A stretch of DNA of 64,000 nucleotides from Sulfitobacter sp. GTDB lineage: Bacteria; Pseudomonadota; Alphaproteobacteria; Rhodobacterales; Rhodobacteraceae. Below, one piece after another: positions 20,246-28,783 of this stretch. The stretch covers positions 1 through 64,000 of the forward strand of contig JAQXCD010000020.1 of NCBI GenBank assembly GCA_029252045.1, read 5' to 3'. A model generated the notes under the pieces. That model ran no database searches, had not been told where the DNA came from, and worked only from the letters and a program-made list of their open reading frames with translations. The position numbers and the translations under genes were made by a program. Numbering within the stretch: position 1 is the stretch's first letter; each line of letters begins with the position of its first letter.

Positions 20246-23200
20246 AGGTCCACCGCGATCACGCCATCCTTCTCGGCGGCACGCGACTGGCACAGGATCA
20301 CGGCAGTCTCCCGTTGGGCCTTGGACAGCACAAAATCGCGGTGTTCAACCGCGCCGGACACCAGCCCGCACTTGCACACACCGCATAACCCGTCGGCGCA
20401 TTTTACATCCAGATGCACGCCATTCTCGGCCAGCACATCGGTAGCAACCCGATCCGCGGGCACCAACAGGTCGCGCCCGGAACGTACCAGCCGCAAGGTG
20501 AAATCATGGTTCACATACTCAGGCGTCTCCGGCACCGAGAAATACTCAAGATGCAGCGCCTCTTCCGGCAGGCCCGCCTGCGTTGCAGCCTGCATCACCG
20601 CGTTCATGTAGGGCTCTGCCCCGCAAGTGTAGACATGGGTACCCTCGGGCTGATCCGCCATGATGGCATCCATATCAGCGCGGCTGCCCTCATCCGTGAC
20701 GTGCAGATTGACGTGTGCCGCCCAGCCAAACCCTGCCAGATCCTCCAGAAACCCCATGCTGCTGCGGCTGCGGCCAGAATAGTGAAACTCGAAACTGTGG
20801 CCTTGGGCGTGCAACTCATGCGCCATGGCGATCATCGGCGTGATGCCGATACCACCGCCCATCAGGACGGTATGTGCCGCCTCCTCGACCAAGGGGAAGT
20901 GGTTTATTGGCTTGGAAATAAACACACGCCGCCCTTTGATGAAGATGCGGTGCATCAGCTTTGATCCACCGCGCCCCGCTTCCTCACGCAGAACCGCAAT
21001 CTGGTAGGTGCCGCGATCAGCCGGATTGCCAGACATAGAGTACTGGCGCAAGAATTCGGGGGCGACGACGATGTCCAGATGCGCACCTGCCTGCCACGGC
21101 GGCAGATCACTCCCGTCCGGCGCACTGAATTCGTATTTGGTGATGCCCTCTGTCATCACTTCGGCCTTGCTGACCAGCGCCTGAATAACAGGACTATCCA
21201 ACGCAGCGGAATAGACATGTGCCACGGTATCGACAGTGCCGTTTTTCACATGCAGCTTGTATTCATCGGCCGTGATCATGGCCTGATAGGCCTCGATCCC
21301 CGCCTCGCGGTCCATCGGGAACGGATAGGGATAGGGCGGCGGCGCAAGCGGCGCCGGATAAACTGCCAGCGTCTGGTCCTCATATTTCAGGTCCAGTGTC
21401 TTTTGCAGCGCCCGTGCATTTACCGGCGCTTTGGCGGCCAGATAGCCGCCATTTGCGTCCAGTTCCAAATCCCACCACCATTTCTTGACGGGGTTCAGCC
21501 CGCCCTTGCCTAAAGCATCATCCAGACGGGCCAGCACAGGCGCGGCGGCAGGTATATTCATCGCCGCCCAGCGAAACGGCGCCTCGGCGAAGAGACCTTC
21601 AAGGTTCCACGGACAGGTTTTCATGCACCGCCCACACATTGATCCGCCGGGCGTAGTGATGCGGTAAGTGGCGCATTTCTGGCTGTCGGATTTCCATATC
21701 TCATAGCCGTTGAACATCAGTTTTGGGCCTGCGGTGATTGCCCCAGACGGGCACTCGCGCGCACATTTGTTGCAGACCTCGCAGAATTTTTGCAGACCAA
21801 AGTCGATGGGTTTGTCGTGGGTCATCGGCAGATCGGTGGTGACGACACCCGATTTCAGGCGCGGGCCCAGAAACGGGTTCAGGATCACCTCCCCGATCCG
21901 GCTGACCTCACCCAAGCCCGCCAGCAACAACAGCGGCGGTTGCAGAACCTCGCCATCCAGCACGGTATGCGCCTTGGCACCATAGCCCAGATTTCGGATT
22001 TGCTGGGCAATCACACCGCCCAGCAACGAGAACCGCAAATAGGCGCGCATGGATTGCGCCACGCTGATCCAGTCGTCGCCGCTGGCCCCCTCCATTGTCT
22101 CGAAACCCTGGTCGATGATCATGCTGATCGCATGACCGTGGGGCGGGTTCAGCACATCGCCGCGCGCATCATGGCTATACCACGTCCAATCGGGACAACC
22201 CGAGATGCCAACCGCGTCACAGCCCAGCCAATAGGCCGTCGCCTTGACCAGATCGGCCGCCTCTCGCGGTGGCAGCTGCACGCGGGTGTCCGCAGGTGCA
22301 CCGTCTTGCAGCAGTACAAACGCCCCCAGCGCCCGGCGCTGTGCCATCGACGGGGCGGCCTTGCGGGCGTAATAGCCGCCCGCTGCCCCCTTTTGCGCAG
22401 CCTTGCCCATATCGCCGAATTGCGCGCGCACAAACAGGTCGGCGCGTTTGGGCACCCGCGCCACGCGGGCGGCATCAATATAGGTGGTTGGATCATCCAC
22501 CCGCTTGAGCGTCTCGAACGGGTGCGCACCATCAACAAAGCGGCGTTTGGCGAAGGGCACAGCGTTGCTTGCGTTGCGGGCATAAGCACCACCAACCCGC
22601 CACTTGAAGCCAAAGGCCGACGAAGGCTGTGCAGACATCGGGGCCAGCGGCAGGTCCGGTGCTATCTCAAACGTTGTCGTGATCGCGGCAAGACCAAAGC
22701 GCGCCCCGATGTATGGATGCGTCAGCACGCCCTTCTCGACGGTCGCAAGCCCAGCGGCAACAGCCAGCCGGTTCAGGTCCACATCTGCATCCGCACAGCT
22801 ATGCGCCCGCGCGTCATAGCCCAGCAGGCGGATGTATTCGGCCATGACCACAGCTGTCTCCGCTGCCAGCAGGCCCGCACGGTGGGCTTGCGCACCCTCT
22901 ATCCAATCGGTTCCCGCCTCGCCCGCATCGGGCGCGCGCGGGTTCTCGTAGAGAAACACGATGGCATGGGTATGCCCGCTTATCGCTGACGGCTGCGCCT
23001 TTATGGAATCCCGCAGGTCCGCCATGATCATGTCGATACCGGCGGCCAGGGTCTTAGTCTGGCGGGTTTGCAGCGCCTGCACAAGGCGTGGCAATTCGGG
23101 GTTGCGGTGTGGTGTTGTCAAAAATGCGGCTGGCGGTAAAAGACAGGTTCCCACCACAGCGGCATCGGCAAAGTAGCCAAAGGATTTTAAATGCGCGGCC

Positions 23201-23448
23201 CGCTCCGCCGGATCATCGGGGCAGGCAGCTGGCTGGCTGTTTGTGCTGCCTTGGCGAATTGCGTCCAGCATCGCCTGATATTCCCGCATCGCATTCACAA
23301 CGCTACGCGGATCATCGGGGCGGTCGAACATCAACTGCGCATAGGCCGGAACATCCGCCAGTTCAGGCACATCTGCACGCCGCGCCAACAGCTCGTTTGG
23401 AAAAGACCCCATATGCGGTGGCCGGTTCTTGCTTGAAAACAGTTTCAT
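20242..23448 (-). CDS. catabolic-type reductive dehalogenase (cobamide + two Fe-S clusters) fused to C-terminal FMN/NAD/[2Fe-2S] reductase domain
   Basis: RdhA-like region with CEVCNKCARECP and CATYRITTPGGSMCGRCMKTCPW; C-terminal RQYSMSGNP (flavin), GGGIGITPMIAMAHEL (NAD) and CADGLCGVCKCG...C (plant-type 2Fe-2S). SD GGAAG precedes MKLFSSKNRP. No Tat leader. Confidence 0.88.
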   Translation of the reverse strand: MKLFSSKNRPPHMGSFPNELLARRADVPELADVPAYAQLMFDRPDDPRSVVNAMREYQAMLDAIRQGSTNSQPAACPDDPAERAAHLKSFGYFADAAVVGTCLLPPAAFLTTPHRNPELPRLVQALQTRQTKTLAAGIDMIMADLRDSIKAQPSAISGHTHAIVFLYENPRAPDAGEAGTDWIEGAQAHRAGLLAAETAVVMAEYIRLLGYDARAHSCADADVDLNRLAVAAGLATVEKGVLTHPYIGARFGLAAITTTFEIAPDLPLAPMSAQPSSAFGFKWRVGGAYARNASNAVPFAKRRFVDGAHPFETLKRVDDPTTYIDAARVARVPKRADLFVRAQFGDMGKAAQKGAAGGYYARKAAPSMAQRRALGAFVLLQDGAPADTRVQLPPREAADLVKATAYWLGCDAVGISGCPDWTWYSHDARGDVLNPPHGHAISMIIDQGFETMEGASGDDWISVAQSMRAYLRFSLLGGVIAQQIRNLGYGAKAHTVLDGEVLQPPLLLLAGLGEVSRIGEVILNPFLGPRLKSGVVTTDLPMTHDKPIDFGLQKFCEVCNKCARECPSGAITAGPKLMFNGYEIWKSDSQKCATYRITTPGGSMCGRCMKTCPWNLEGLFAEAPFRWAAMNIPAAAPVLARLDDALGKGGLNPVKKWWWDLELDANGGYLAAKAPVNARALQKTLDLKYEDQTLAVYPAPLAPPPYPYPFPMDREAGIEAYQAMITADEYKLHVKNGTVDTVAHVYSAALDSPVIQALVSKAEVMTEGITKYEFSAPDGSDLPPWQAGAHLDIVVAPEFLRQYSMSGNPADRGTYQIAVLREEAGRGGSKLMHRIFIKGRRVFISKPINHFPLVEEAAHTVLMGGGIGITPMIAMAHELHAQGHSFEFHYSGRSRSSMGFLEDLAGFGWAAHVNLHVTDEGSRADMDAIMADQPEGTHVYTCGAEPYMNAVMQAATQAGLPEEALHLEYFSVPETPEYVNHDFTLRLVRSGRDLLVPADRVATDVLAENGVHLDVKCADGLCGVCKCGLVSGAVEHRDFVLSKAQRETAVILCQSRAAEKDGVIAVDL

Positions 23449-23488
23449 TTCTTCCATTCGCCTGTTGGGAGGGGTGCCCCTGGGGTGC

Positions 23489-25096
23489 TCAGCCTTGCGT
23501 TTCGCGACGCCACGCGTCCAGCTCATCTTCGTTCCAGAACCCCAGCGTCACACCATCCTTTGCCTCGTCATAACAGCGCGCATCGATCTGCGCATCCGAG
23601 CATGTCACACGGTTGTGCTGGCCGCGCGCCCAGTCAAAATGGTGTCGGGACAACCGCGCAATCTGATCCGCATAGCGCGCATCACCGCCCAGATCATGGA
23701 ACTCTTCCGGATCGATCTGCTGGTCAAACAGCATCGGGCGATGCCCCTCCACCCAGACCATTTTCCAACGGCCATCGTAGACCATCGTCAAGGCACAGCT
23801 TTTTATATCAGGGCTGAGATGGCGCAAATAGGCACGGGCGGAATAGTCGTACTCAGAGATCACAACTTCGCGCGCAGGGGACGGCGTGCCGGCCACTGCC
23901 GGTATCAGCGAACGCCCCTCAAGGATATGCGCAGGCACCTCGCCCCCCATAAAATCAACAAACGTCGGGAGCAGATCAATCGCTTCGGTCAGGTCGGTGC
24001 AGATACTGCCGCGCGTGCCGTCCGCACTGCGCGACGGGTCCATGATGATCAGCGGAATCCGCGCCGATTGATCGTGAAACAGCTCCTTCTCGCCCAGCCA
24101 GTGATCACCCAGATAGTCGCCGTGGTCGGAGGTGAACACAATAAGCGTCTCGTCCGCCTGCCCGCTTTCCTCCAGATAGGTCACAAGCCGCCCGATCTGG
24201 TCGTCGATCTGGGTGATCAAACCCATATAGGCGGGGATCACCGCCTCGCGCACATCATCGCGGCTGAAGGTTTTGGAATAGCGGTGGCCGTAATAGCCCG
24301 CCATCAGCGGATGGGGGTCGACCCGTTCCGTGTCACTGCGCGACACAGGCAGGATATCATCCTTGCCATACATGTCGTGATAGGGGGCGGGGACGATATA
24401 GGGCCAATGTGGCTTGATATAGCTCAGATGCAGACACCAGCTGTCGCCTTTGGCCTGTTCCATAAACTCGATCGCGCGGGTTGTGGTATAGGGCGTCTCG
24501 GACTCAGGCTCCGCCACACGCGCGGGCTCGGCTGCATGTTTCAGCAGCCAACCCGACAGGATCTCGCCCGCCTCGGTCTCGCCCGAGTTCGCCCATTCGT
24601 GCCACGGGTTTTCACCCTCGTAGCCCAGACTGCGCAGATGGTCCTGATAATGCGTCGGCTGCTTTTTCGCACCGTCCGGTGTGACACCGTCGTTGCGGTC
24701 CCATATCTCGAACCCGCCTTCGGCACTGCGCACACCCTCCGGGCTGCGCGGATCCATACCCAGACGCGCCATCCCTTCGGTATCAGGCACCATGTGGGTC
24801 TTGCCACACAGGACCGTCCTCACGCCCAAAGGCCGCAGGTGATCACCCAAAGTCATCTCGCCCACCCGCAGGGGAAAGCCGTTCCAATGCGCACCGTGGC
24901 TACGGACATAGCGGCCTGTGTAAAAGCTCATCCTGCTGGGGCCACAGATAGGGGACTGCACATAGGTTTTGTCAAACCGCACGCCCCGCTTGGCCAGTGC
25001 ATCAATATTGGGCGTACGGATCGAGGGGTGCCCCGTACAACCGAGGTAATCAAAACGGAGCTGGTCACACATGATGAACAGGATTTTCTTTGGCAT
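23489..25096 (-). CDS. type I sulfatase / phosphonate monoester hydrolase family protein
   Basis: KKILFIMCDQLRFDYLGCTGHPSIRTPNIDALAKRG...YVQSPICGPSRMSFYTGRYVRSHG (CxPxR formylglycine motif)...FTSDHGDYLGDHWLGEKELFHD. Confidence 0.92.
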   Translation of the reverse strand: MPKKILFIMCDQLRFDYLGCTGHPSIRTPNIDALAKRGVRFDKTYVQSPICGPSRMSFYTGRYVRSHGAHWNGFPLRVGEMTLGDHLRPLGVRTVLCGKTHMVPDTEGMARLGMDPRSPEGVRSAEGGFEIWDRNDGVTPDGAKKQPTHYQDHLRSLGYEGENPWHEWANSGETEAGEILSGWLLKHAAEPARVAEPESETPYTTTRAIEFMEQAKGDSWCLHLSYIKPHWPYIVPAPYHDMYGKDDILPVSRSDTERVDPHPLMAGYYGHRYSKTFSRDDVREAVIPAYMGLITQIDDQIGRLVTYLEESGQADETLIVFTSDHGDYLGDHWLGEKELFHDQSARIPLIIMDPSRSADGTRGSICTDLTEAIDLLPTFVDFMGGEVPAHILEGRSLIPAVAGTPSPAREVVISEYDYSARAYLRHLSPDIKSCALTMVYDGRWKMVWVEGHRPMLFDQQIDPEEFHDLGGDARYADQIARLSRHHFDWARGQHNRVTCSDAQIDARCYDEAKDGVTLGFWNEDELDAWRRETQG

Positions 25097-25120
25097 TTTC
25101 GGCTCCGTCTTGTCGGTAGG

Positions 25121-26611
25121 TTAAGTTCTGGATTTGCGTCGGATCATCACCAACGTAACGGCAGACATTGCCACCAGCGCCAGTGCAATCGGATAGTTCA
25201 ACAACGCCCAAACATCGCCGTTCAGCAGCGCAAGGGTCTGCGACAAGGATTCCTCAAGCCGCGGACCAAGGAAAAAGGCAATGATGAAGATTACCACCGA
25301 AATCCCCAAGGCGTTCATAACAAAGCCCAGCACGGCAAAAATGAGCATGATGGCAATGCCAAAGATACCGCCCGAAGCAAGCGACACACCCACAAAGCAC
25401 AGCAGCAATGCTGTGGGGAAGATGATGGTTTCCGGCGCCGAGACAACCTTGATCCAGAAACGCATGCCGATCTGACCGACCAGCAGGTTCAGCATATTCG
25501 CAAGGATCATCGAACCGAACAGGCCATAAATCAGCTGTCCCTGTTTTTCAAACAGCAGCGGGCCGGGCTGGATGCCGTGGATCATAAACGCGCTGATGAT
25601 CAGGGCGGCCCCTACGCTGCCCGGGATGCCCAACGTCAGTAGCGGGATCAGGTTTGCTCCCATCACAGCCGAGTTGGCGGATTCAGAAGCTGCAATGCCG
25701 TGCAGACTGCCTTTGCCATATGTCTCCGGCTCGGAAGAGGCCTGCCGCGCACCGGCATAGGACATAAACGCCGCCGCAGTGGAGCCGATGCCGGGCAAGG
25801 CGCCCAGTATCGTCCCGATGATTGTGCCCCGCAGCATTGTGTAGCGGCATGACCAGTATTCCGCCCACGAGATGCGCTGATCCGCCGGATTACCCGTATC
25901 GCGTATCGCGATTCCTGCTTTGATCACACCTGCGTTTTCGCCCATGCGGCGCAGGATCTCCGATATTGCGAGCATCCCGATGGCAACCGCAGCAAGCGGT
26001 AGGCCGTCATAAATTTCGAAGTAGCCAAAATAGAACCGGGGCGTGGCATGTTGCGGATCGGTGCCGACAGTCGCCGCCAACATCCCCAGTGCCGCTGCAA
26101 TAATCCCTTTGGAAACCGAATTGCCGATCAGCCCCGTAATCACACAAAACGCCAGAATGATCAGACCCATCACCTCGACCGGACCCATGCGCAGGGCCAA
26201 AACAGCCAACGGAGCAGAGACAGTAATCAATACAAGATCACTGAACGTATCGCCTGTGATGGACGAGAACAGCGCCATCTTGGTGGCTTTCAACGGCTTG
26301 CCCTGCATGGCAAGCGGATAGCCGTCGAGCGCTGTCGCGGCGGCATCTGGCGTGCCGGGCGTGTTCATCAGGATTGCGGGGATCGCACCGCCCACAAGCC
26401 CCCCCTTGTTCACCCCCATCAAAAAGCCGATGGCAACCAGCGCATCAAGGCCGAAGGTAAACGGGATGGCGATGGCCATGGCCATCACAGGGCCAATGCC
26501 CGGAACAGCGCCCACAAACTGGCCCAGAACGACGCCGATAAATACAAAAAACAGGTTGGTCAGGGTGAAGGCGTCCGCCAGCCCCGCCAGTACGATGCTC
26601 AGCTCTGGCAT
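25121..26611 (-). CDS. tctA: tripartite tricarboxylate transporter permease TctA
   Basis: GVVLGQFVGAVPGIGPVMAMAIAIPFTFGLD...GGAIPAILMNTPGTPDAAATALDGYPLA. Confidence 0.95.
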   Translation of the reverse strand: MPELSIVLAGLADAFTLTNLFFVFIGVVLGQFVGAVPGIGPVMAMAIAIPFTFGLDALVAIGFLMGVNKGGLVGGAIPAILMNTPGTPDAAATALDGYPLAMQGKPLKATKMALFSSITGDTFSDLVLITVSAPLAVLALRMGPVEVMGLIILAFCVITGLIGNSVSKGIIAAALGMLAATVGTDPQHATPRFYFGYFEIYDGLPLAAVAIGMLAISEILRRMGENAGVIKAGIAIRDTGNPADQRISWAEYWSCRYTMLRGTIIGTILGALPGIGSTAAAFMSYAGARQASSEPETYGKGSLHGIAASESANSAVMGANLIPLLTLGIPGSVGAALIISAFMIHGIQPGPLLFEKQGQLIYGLFGSMILANMLNLLVGQIGMRFWIKVVSAPETIIFPTALLLCFVGVSLASGGIFGIAIMLIFAVLGFVMNALGISVVIFIIAFFLGPRLEESLSQTLALLNGDVWALLNYPIALALVAMSAVTLVMIRRKSRT

Positions 26612-26639
26612 GATGCGCTCCGGAATGTGACAGCCGCAG

Positions 26640-27065
26640 TCATGGCAGCGGCCTTTCTAAAAGGATCGTGACGGCAAACCAGATCAGCGCAGGCATGCCC
26701 ACCACGCCAAGGCCAAGCCAGAGCGGGCGGCGCTCTCCCATGATCACCATGAGAACAAGCGCCAGAAACGGTGCCATAAAGATAAACCCGAACAGAGAGA
26801 TCAGCCACAGCCCGCCGGACAACACAGCAACAATCAGGCTGGACCTGCCCCAGGGCATTGGCTGCAAATTACTGCCATCCGCAGGCTTTACCATCAGGAT
26901 AAAGCCGAACACCCCAATGATGACCGCCAGTATTTGCGGCATGGTTTTGGGGCGGATTGCCCCGTAGTCCACTGTCTCGATCTGGGTCGGGATGAGATAG
27001 AAAAATAACATCAACCCGAAGAGCACAAAGAAGAGGCCGCAAAGCCGGTCAGTCATGTTGTTCAT
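26640..27065 (-). CDS. tctB: tripartite tricarboxylate transporter TctB family protein
   Basis: Small 4-TM ORF immediately upstream of tctA in transcription order; YGAIRPKTMPQILAVIIGVFGFILM. Confidence 0.85.
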   Translation of the reverse strand: MNNMTDRLCGLFFVLFGLMLFFYLIPTQIETVDYGAIRPKTMPQILAVIIGVFGFILMVKPADGSNLQPMPWGRSSLIVAVLSGGLWLISLFGFIFMAPFLALVLMVIMGERRPLWLGLGVVGMPALIWFAVTILLERPLP

Positions 27066-27119
27066 GATATGTGTAGCGCTCGCACCAACCGGCGCAGACG
27101 CTCTCCAAAAGTGACGGGA

Positions 27120-28078
27120 TTACTTGCCGAACAGCACTTTGACGTTGTCGATGCCGTCACCCAGCATCTTCTTTGTCGCTTCTGGCCCAAGGTTTACCAC
27201 CTCGGTGTTTAGCGCGTTATGCACGGCGGCTTTCACTTCGTCTGTCTCCAATGCCGCAGCAAGAGCTGCTGCAATAGCGGCCTGCACTTCGGCGGATGAT
27301 CCGGCTGACATGGCGAAATAGAACCATGGATCTACATAGACATCATAGCCCTGCTCAATCAGCGTAGCTGTGTCCGGCGCATAGGAGTGGCGCGTGCGGT
27401 TGGCACTGGCAATCATCTTCAGATCACCGGATTCGAGGTATTCCACATGGGTTCCCGTTGCAAAACCAGCCAAAGCCTGTCCCCCAGAAGCAACTTCAAG
27501 ATTTCCGCACTGCTTTTTGTGGACAGGAACTGGAACTCGGTCCCCGCCTGCTCGGCCACTTTCTGCATCGTCAGAACCTGCGGCTGCGCATCCGACCCGA
27601 TCGCCAGCCCCCCGTTGGCTTTGGCGTATTCGATCAAACCCGCCAGATCGTCAAACGGCGCATCGGCACGGGCAACCAGCGCCAGCTGCGCCCCCGCTGC
27701 CGTGCCAAGATAGGCAAAATCATCCAGCGTGAATTTCACCTCATCGGGCCGCGTCACAAGGTTGATCATCACAGGCATGTTCACACCCAGACCCACAGTG
27801 GAATCATCCGCCGGCTTGTTTGCAATCGCTGTGAACATCGCCATGCCGCCGCCGCCGGGTTTGTTTTCGGCAATCACGTTCCAGCCAGTTTGCTCCTTCA
27901 TCGTATTTGCCACAAGCCGGCCAATAACGTCCGTCGAGCCACCGGCACCAAAGCCGATCTCAATTGTCAGCGGGCCCGCAGGCTTCCAGCCGTCTGCCTG
28001 CGCAGGTAGCGCGGCAAACAGCGCCGCGCTGGCTATCACGCCGTAAAGTGCTTTGAAAAACTGTCTTTTCGTTGTCAT
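27120..28078 (-). pseudogene. tctC: tripartite tricarboxylate transporter substrate-binding protein TctC, apparent single-nt frameshift
   Basis: ORF 27419..28078 (signal peptide, IEIGFGAGGSTDVIGRLVANTMKE...) continues out of frame in 27120..27473 (..ALAGFATGTHVEYLESGDLKMIA...KKMLGDGIDNVKVLFGK). One extra G in the G5 tract (plus C5 at 27481-27485) restores ...LLLGGQALAGFATGTH. Confidence 0.85.
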
Positions 28079-28135
28079 TTTCTTCTCCCTTTGGCTTGTT
28101 TTACGGGCTTGAACTGCCCGCCTTGATCAATTTCC

Positions 28136-28627
28136 CTAGCTTTGTGCACGCTCGATCAGAACGCTCAACAGCTTTGCCACCGTCGCTTCGAACTGCGCAA
28201 TTTCATCACGATCCAATACCCCCTCCACCGCGTCGCGACGCGCCTCCATGTGGGGGAGTATTGTATCGATCTGCTTGCGTCCCAGATCGGTGATCGAATA
28301 ATTCCACGATCGGCGGTCGGCCTTGGACTGGCTTGCAAGGATCAGCCCGTCCGCTTGAAGGGCAAAGAGCGCGCGGCTGGTCTGCCCTTGGGCAAAGGCG
28401 ATCTCTACCACCAGCTTTTTCTGACTGACCGGCTTGGGCTGATCACGCAGAACGGCCAGAATGCGCCATTGCGGCAGGCTCAGATCACAATGCTTGCTAA
28501 GGGTTGTATTGATGTCTGCATCCAGCATCCGTTTGAGGCGCGATGCCAGCAAATGCACGCCACTGGCACCGGGTGGGTGCGCCACCAACGGCGATACCTC
28601 CAAACCTTTTTTAGGTGCAATCGCCAC
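28136..28627 (-). CDS. MarR family transcriptional regulator
   Basis: LSLPQWRILAVLRDQPKPVSQKKLVVEIAFAQGQTSRALFALQADGLILASQSKADRRSWNYSITDLGRKQI. Confidence 0.92.
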   Translation of the reverse strand: MAIAPKKGLEVSPLVAHPPGASGVHLLASRLKRMLDADINTTLSKHCDLSLPQWRILAVLRDQPKPVSQKKLVVEIAFAQGQTSRALFALQADGLILASQSKADRRSWNYSITDLGRKQIDTILPHMEARRDAVEGVLDRDEIAQFEATVAKLLSVLIERAQS

Positions 28628-28687
28628 ATTCGCCGCCTTGTTCCCGAAGATCTTGGGAAAAGCCTAGCACAGAGAATTTGTAAGTCT

Positions 28688-28702
28688 ATGAATTAAATTC
28701 AT
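28688..28702. promoter_or_regulatory. perfect inverted repeat ATGAATT-a-AATTCAT, candidate MarR operator
   Basis: 7-1-7 perfect palindrome about 61 nt upstream of the marR start, in an AT-rich intergenic stretch. Confidence 0.5.
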
Positions 28703-28710
28703 TGAATATA

Positions 28711-28728
28711 TTTTGGCGTAGGCCAAAG
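28711..28728 (-). terminator. possible terminator of trmB
   Basis: TTTGGC-gtag-GCCAAA hairpin downstream of trmB stop on the minus strand. Confidence 0.3.
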
Positions 28729-28783
28729 GTTTTAGGACAGCCAAAGCTGTGCAGCCCAAAGAAGATGCTTCGGAAGATAAAGG

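Noticed and set aside
21790-22989. 399-aa plus-strand ORF inside the rdhA fusion
   Set aside because: Antisense to the Fe-S and B12 domain coding sequence; low-complexity Arg/Gln/His composition.
23429-25642. 737-aa plus-strand ORF antisense to sulfatase and tctA
   Set aside because: Composition is typical of high-GC antisense shadow ORFs (His/Arg/Gln-rich, no domain); the minus strand encodes clear sulfatase and TctA.
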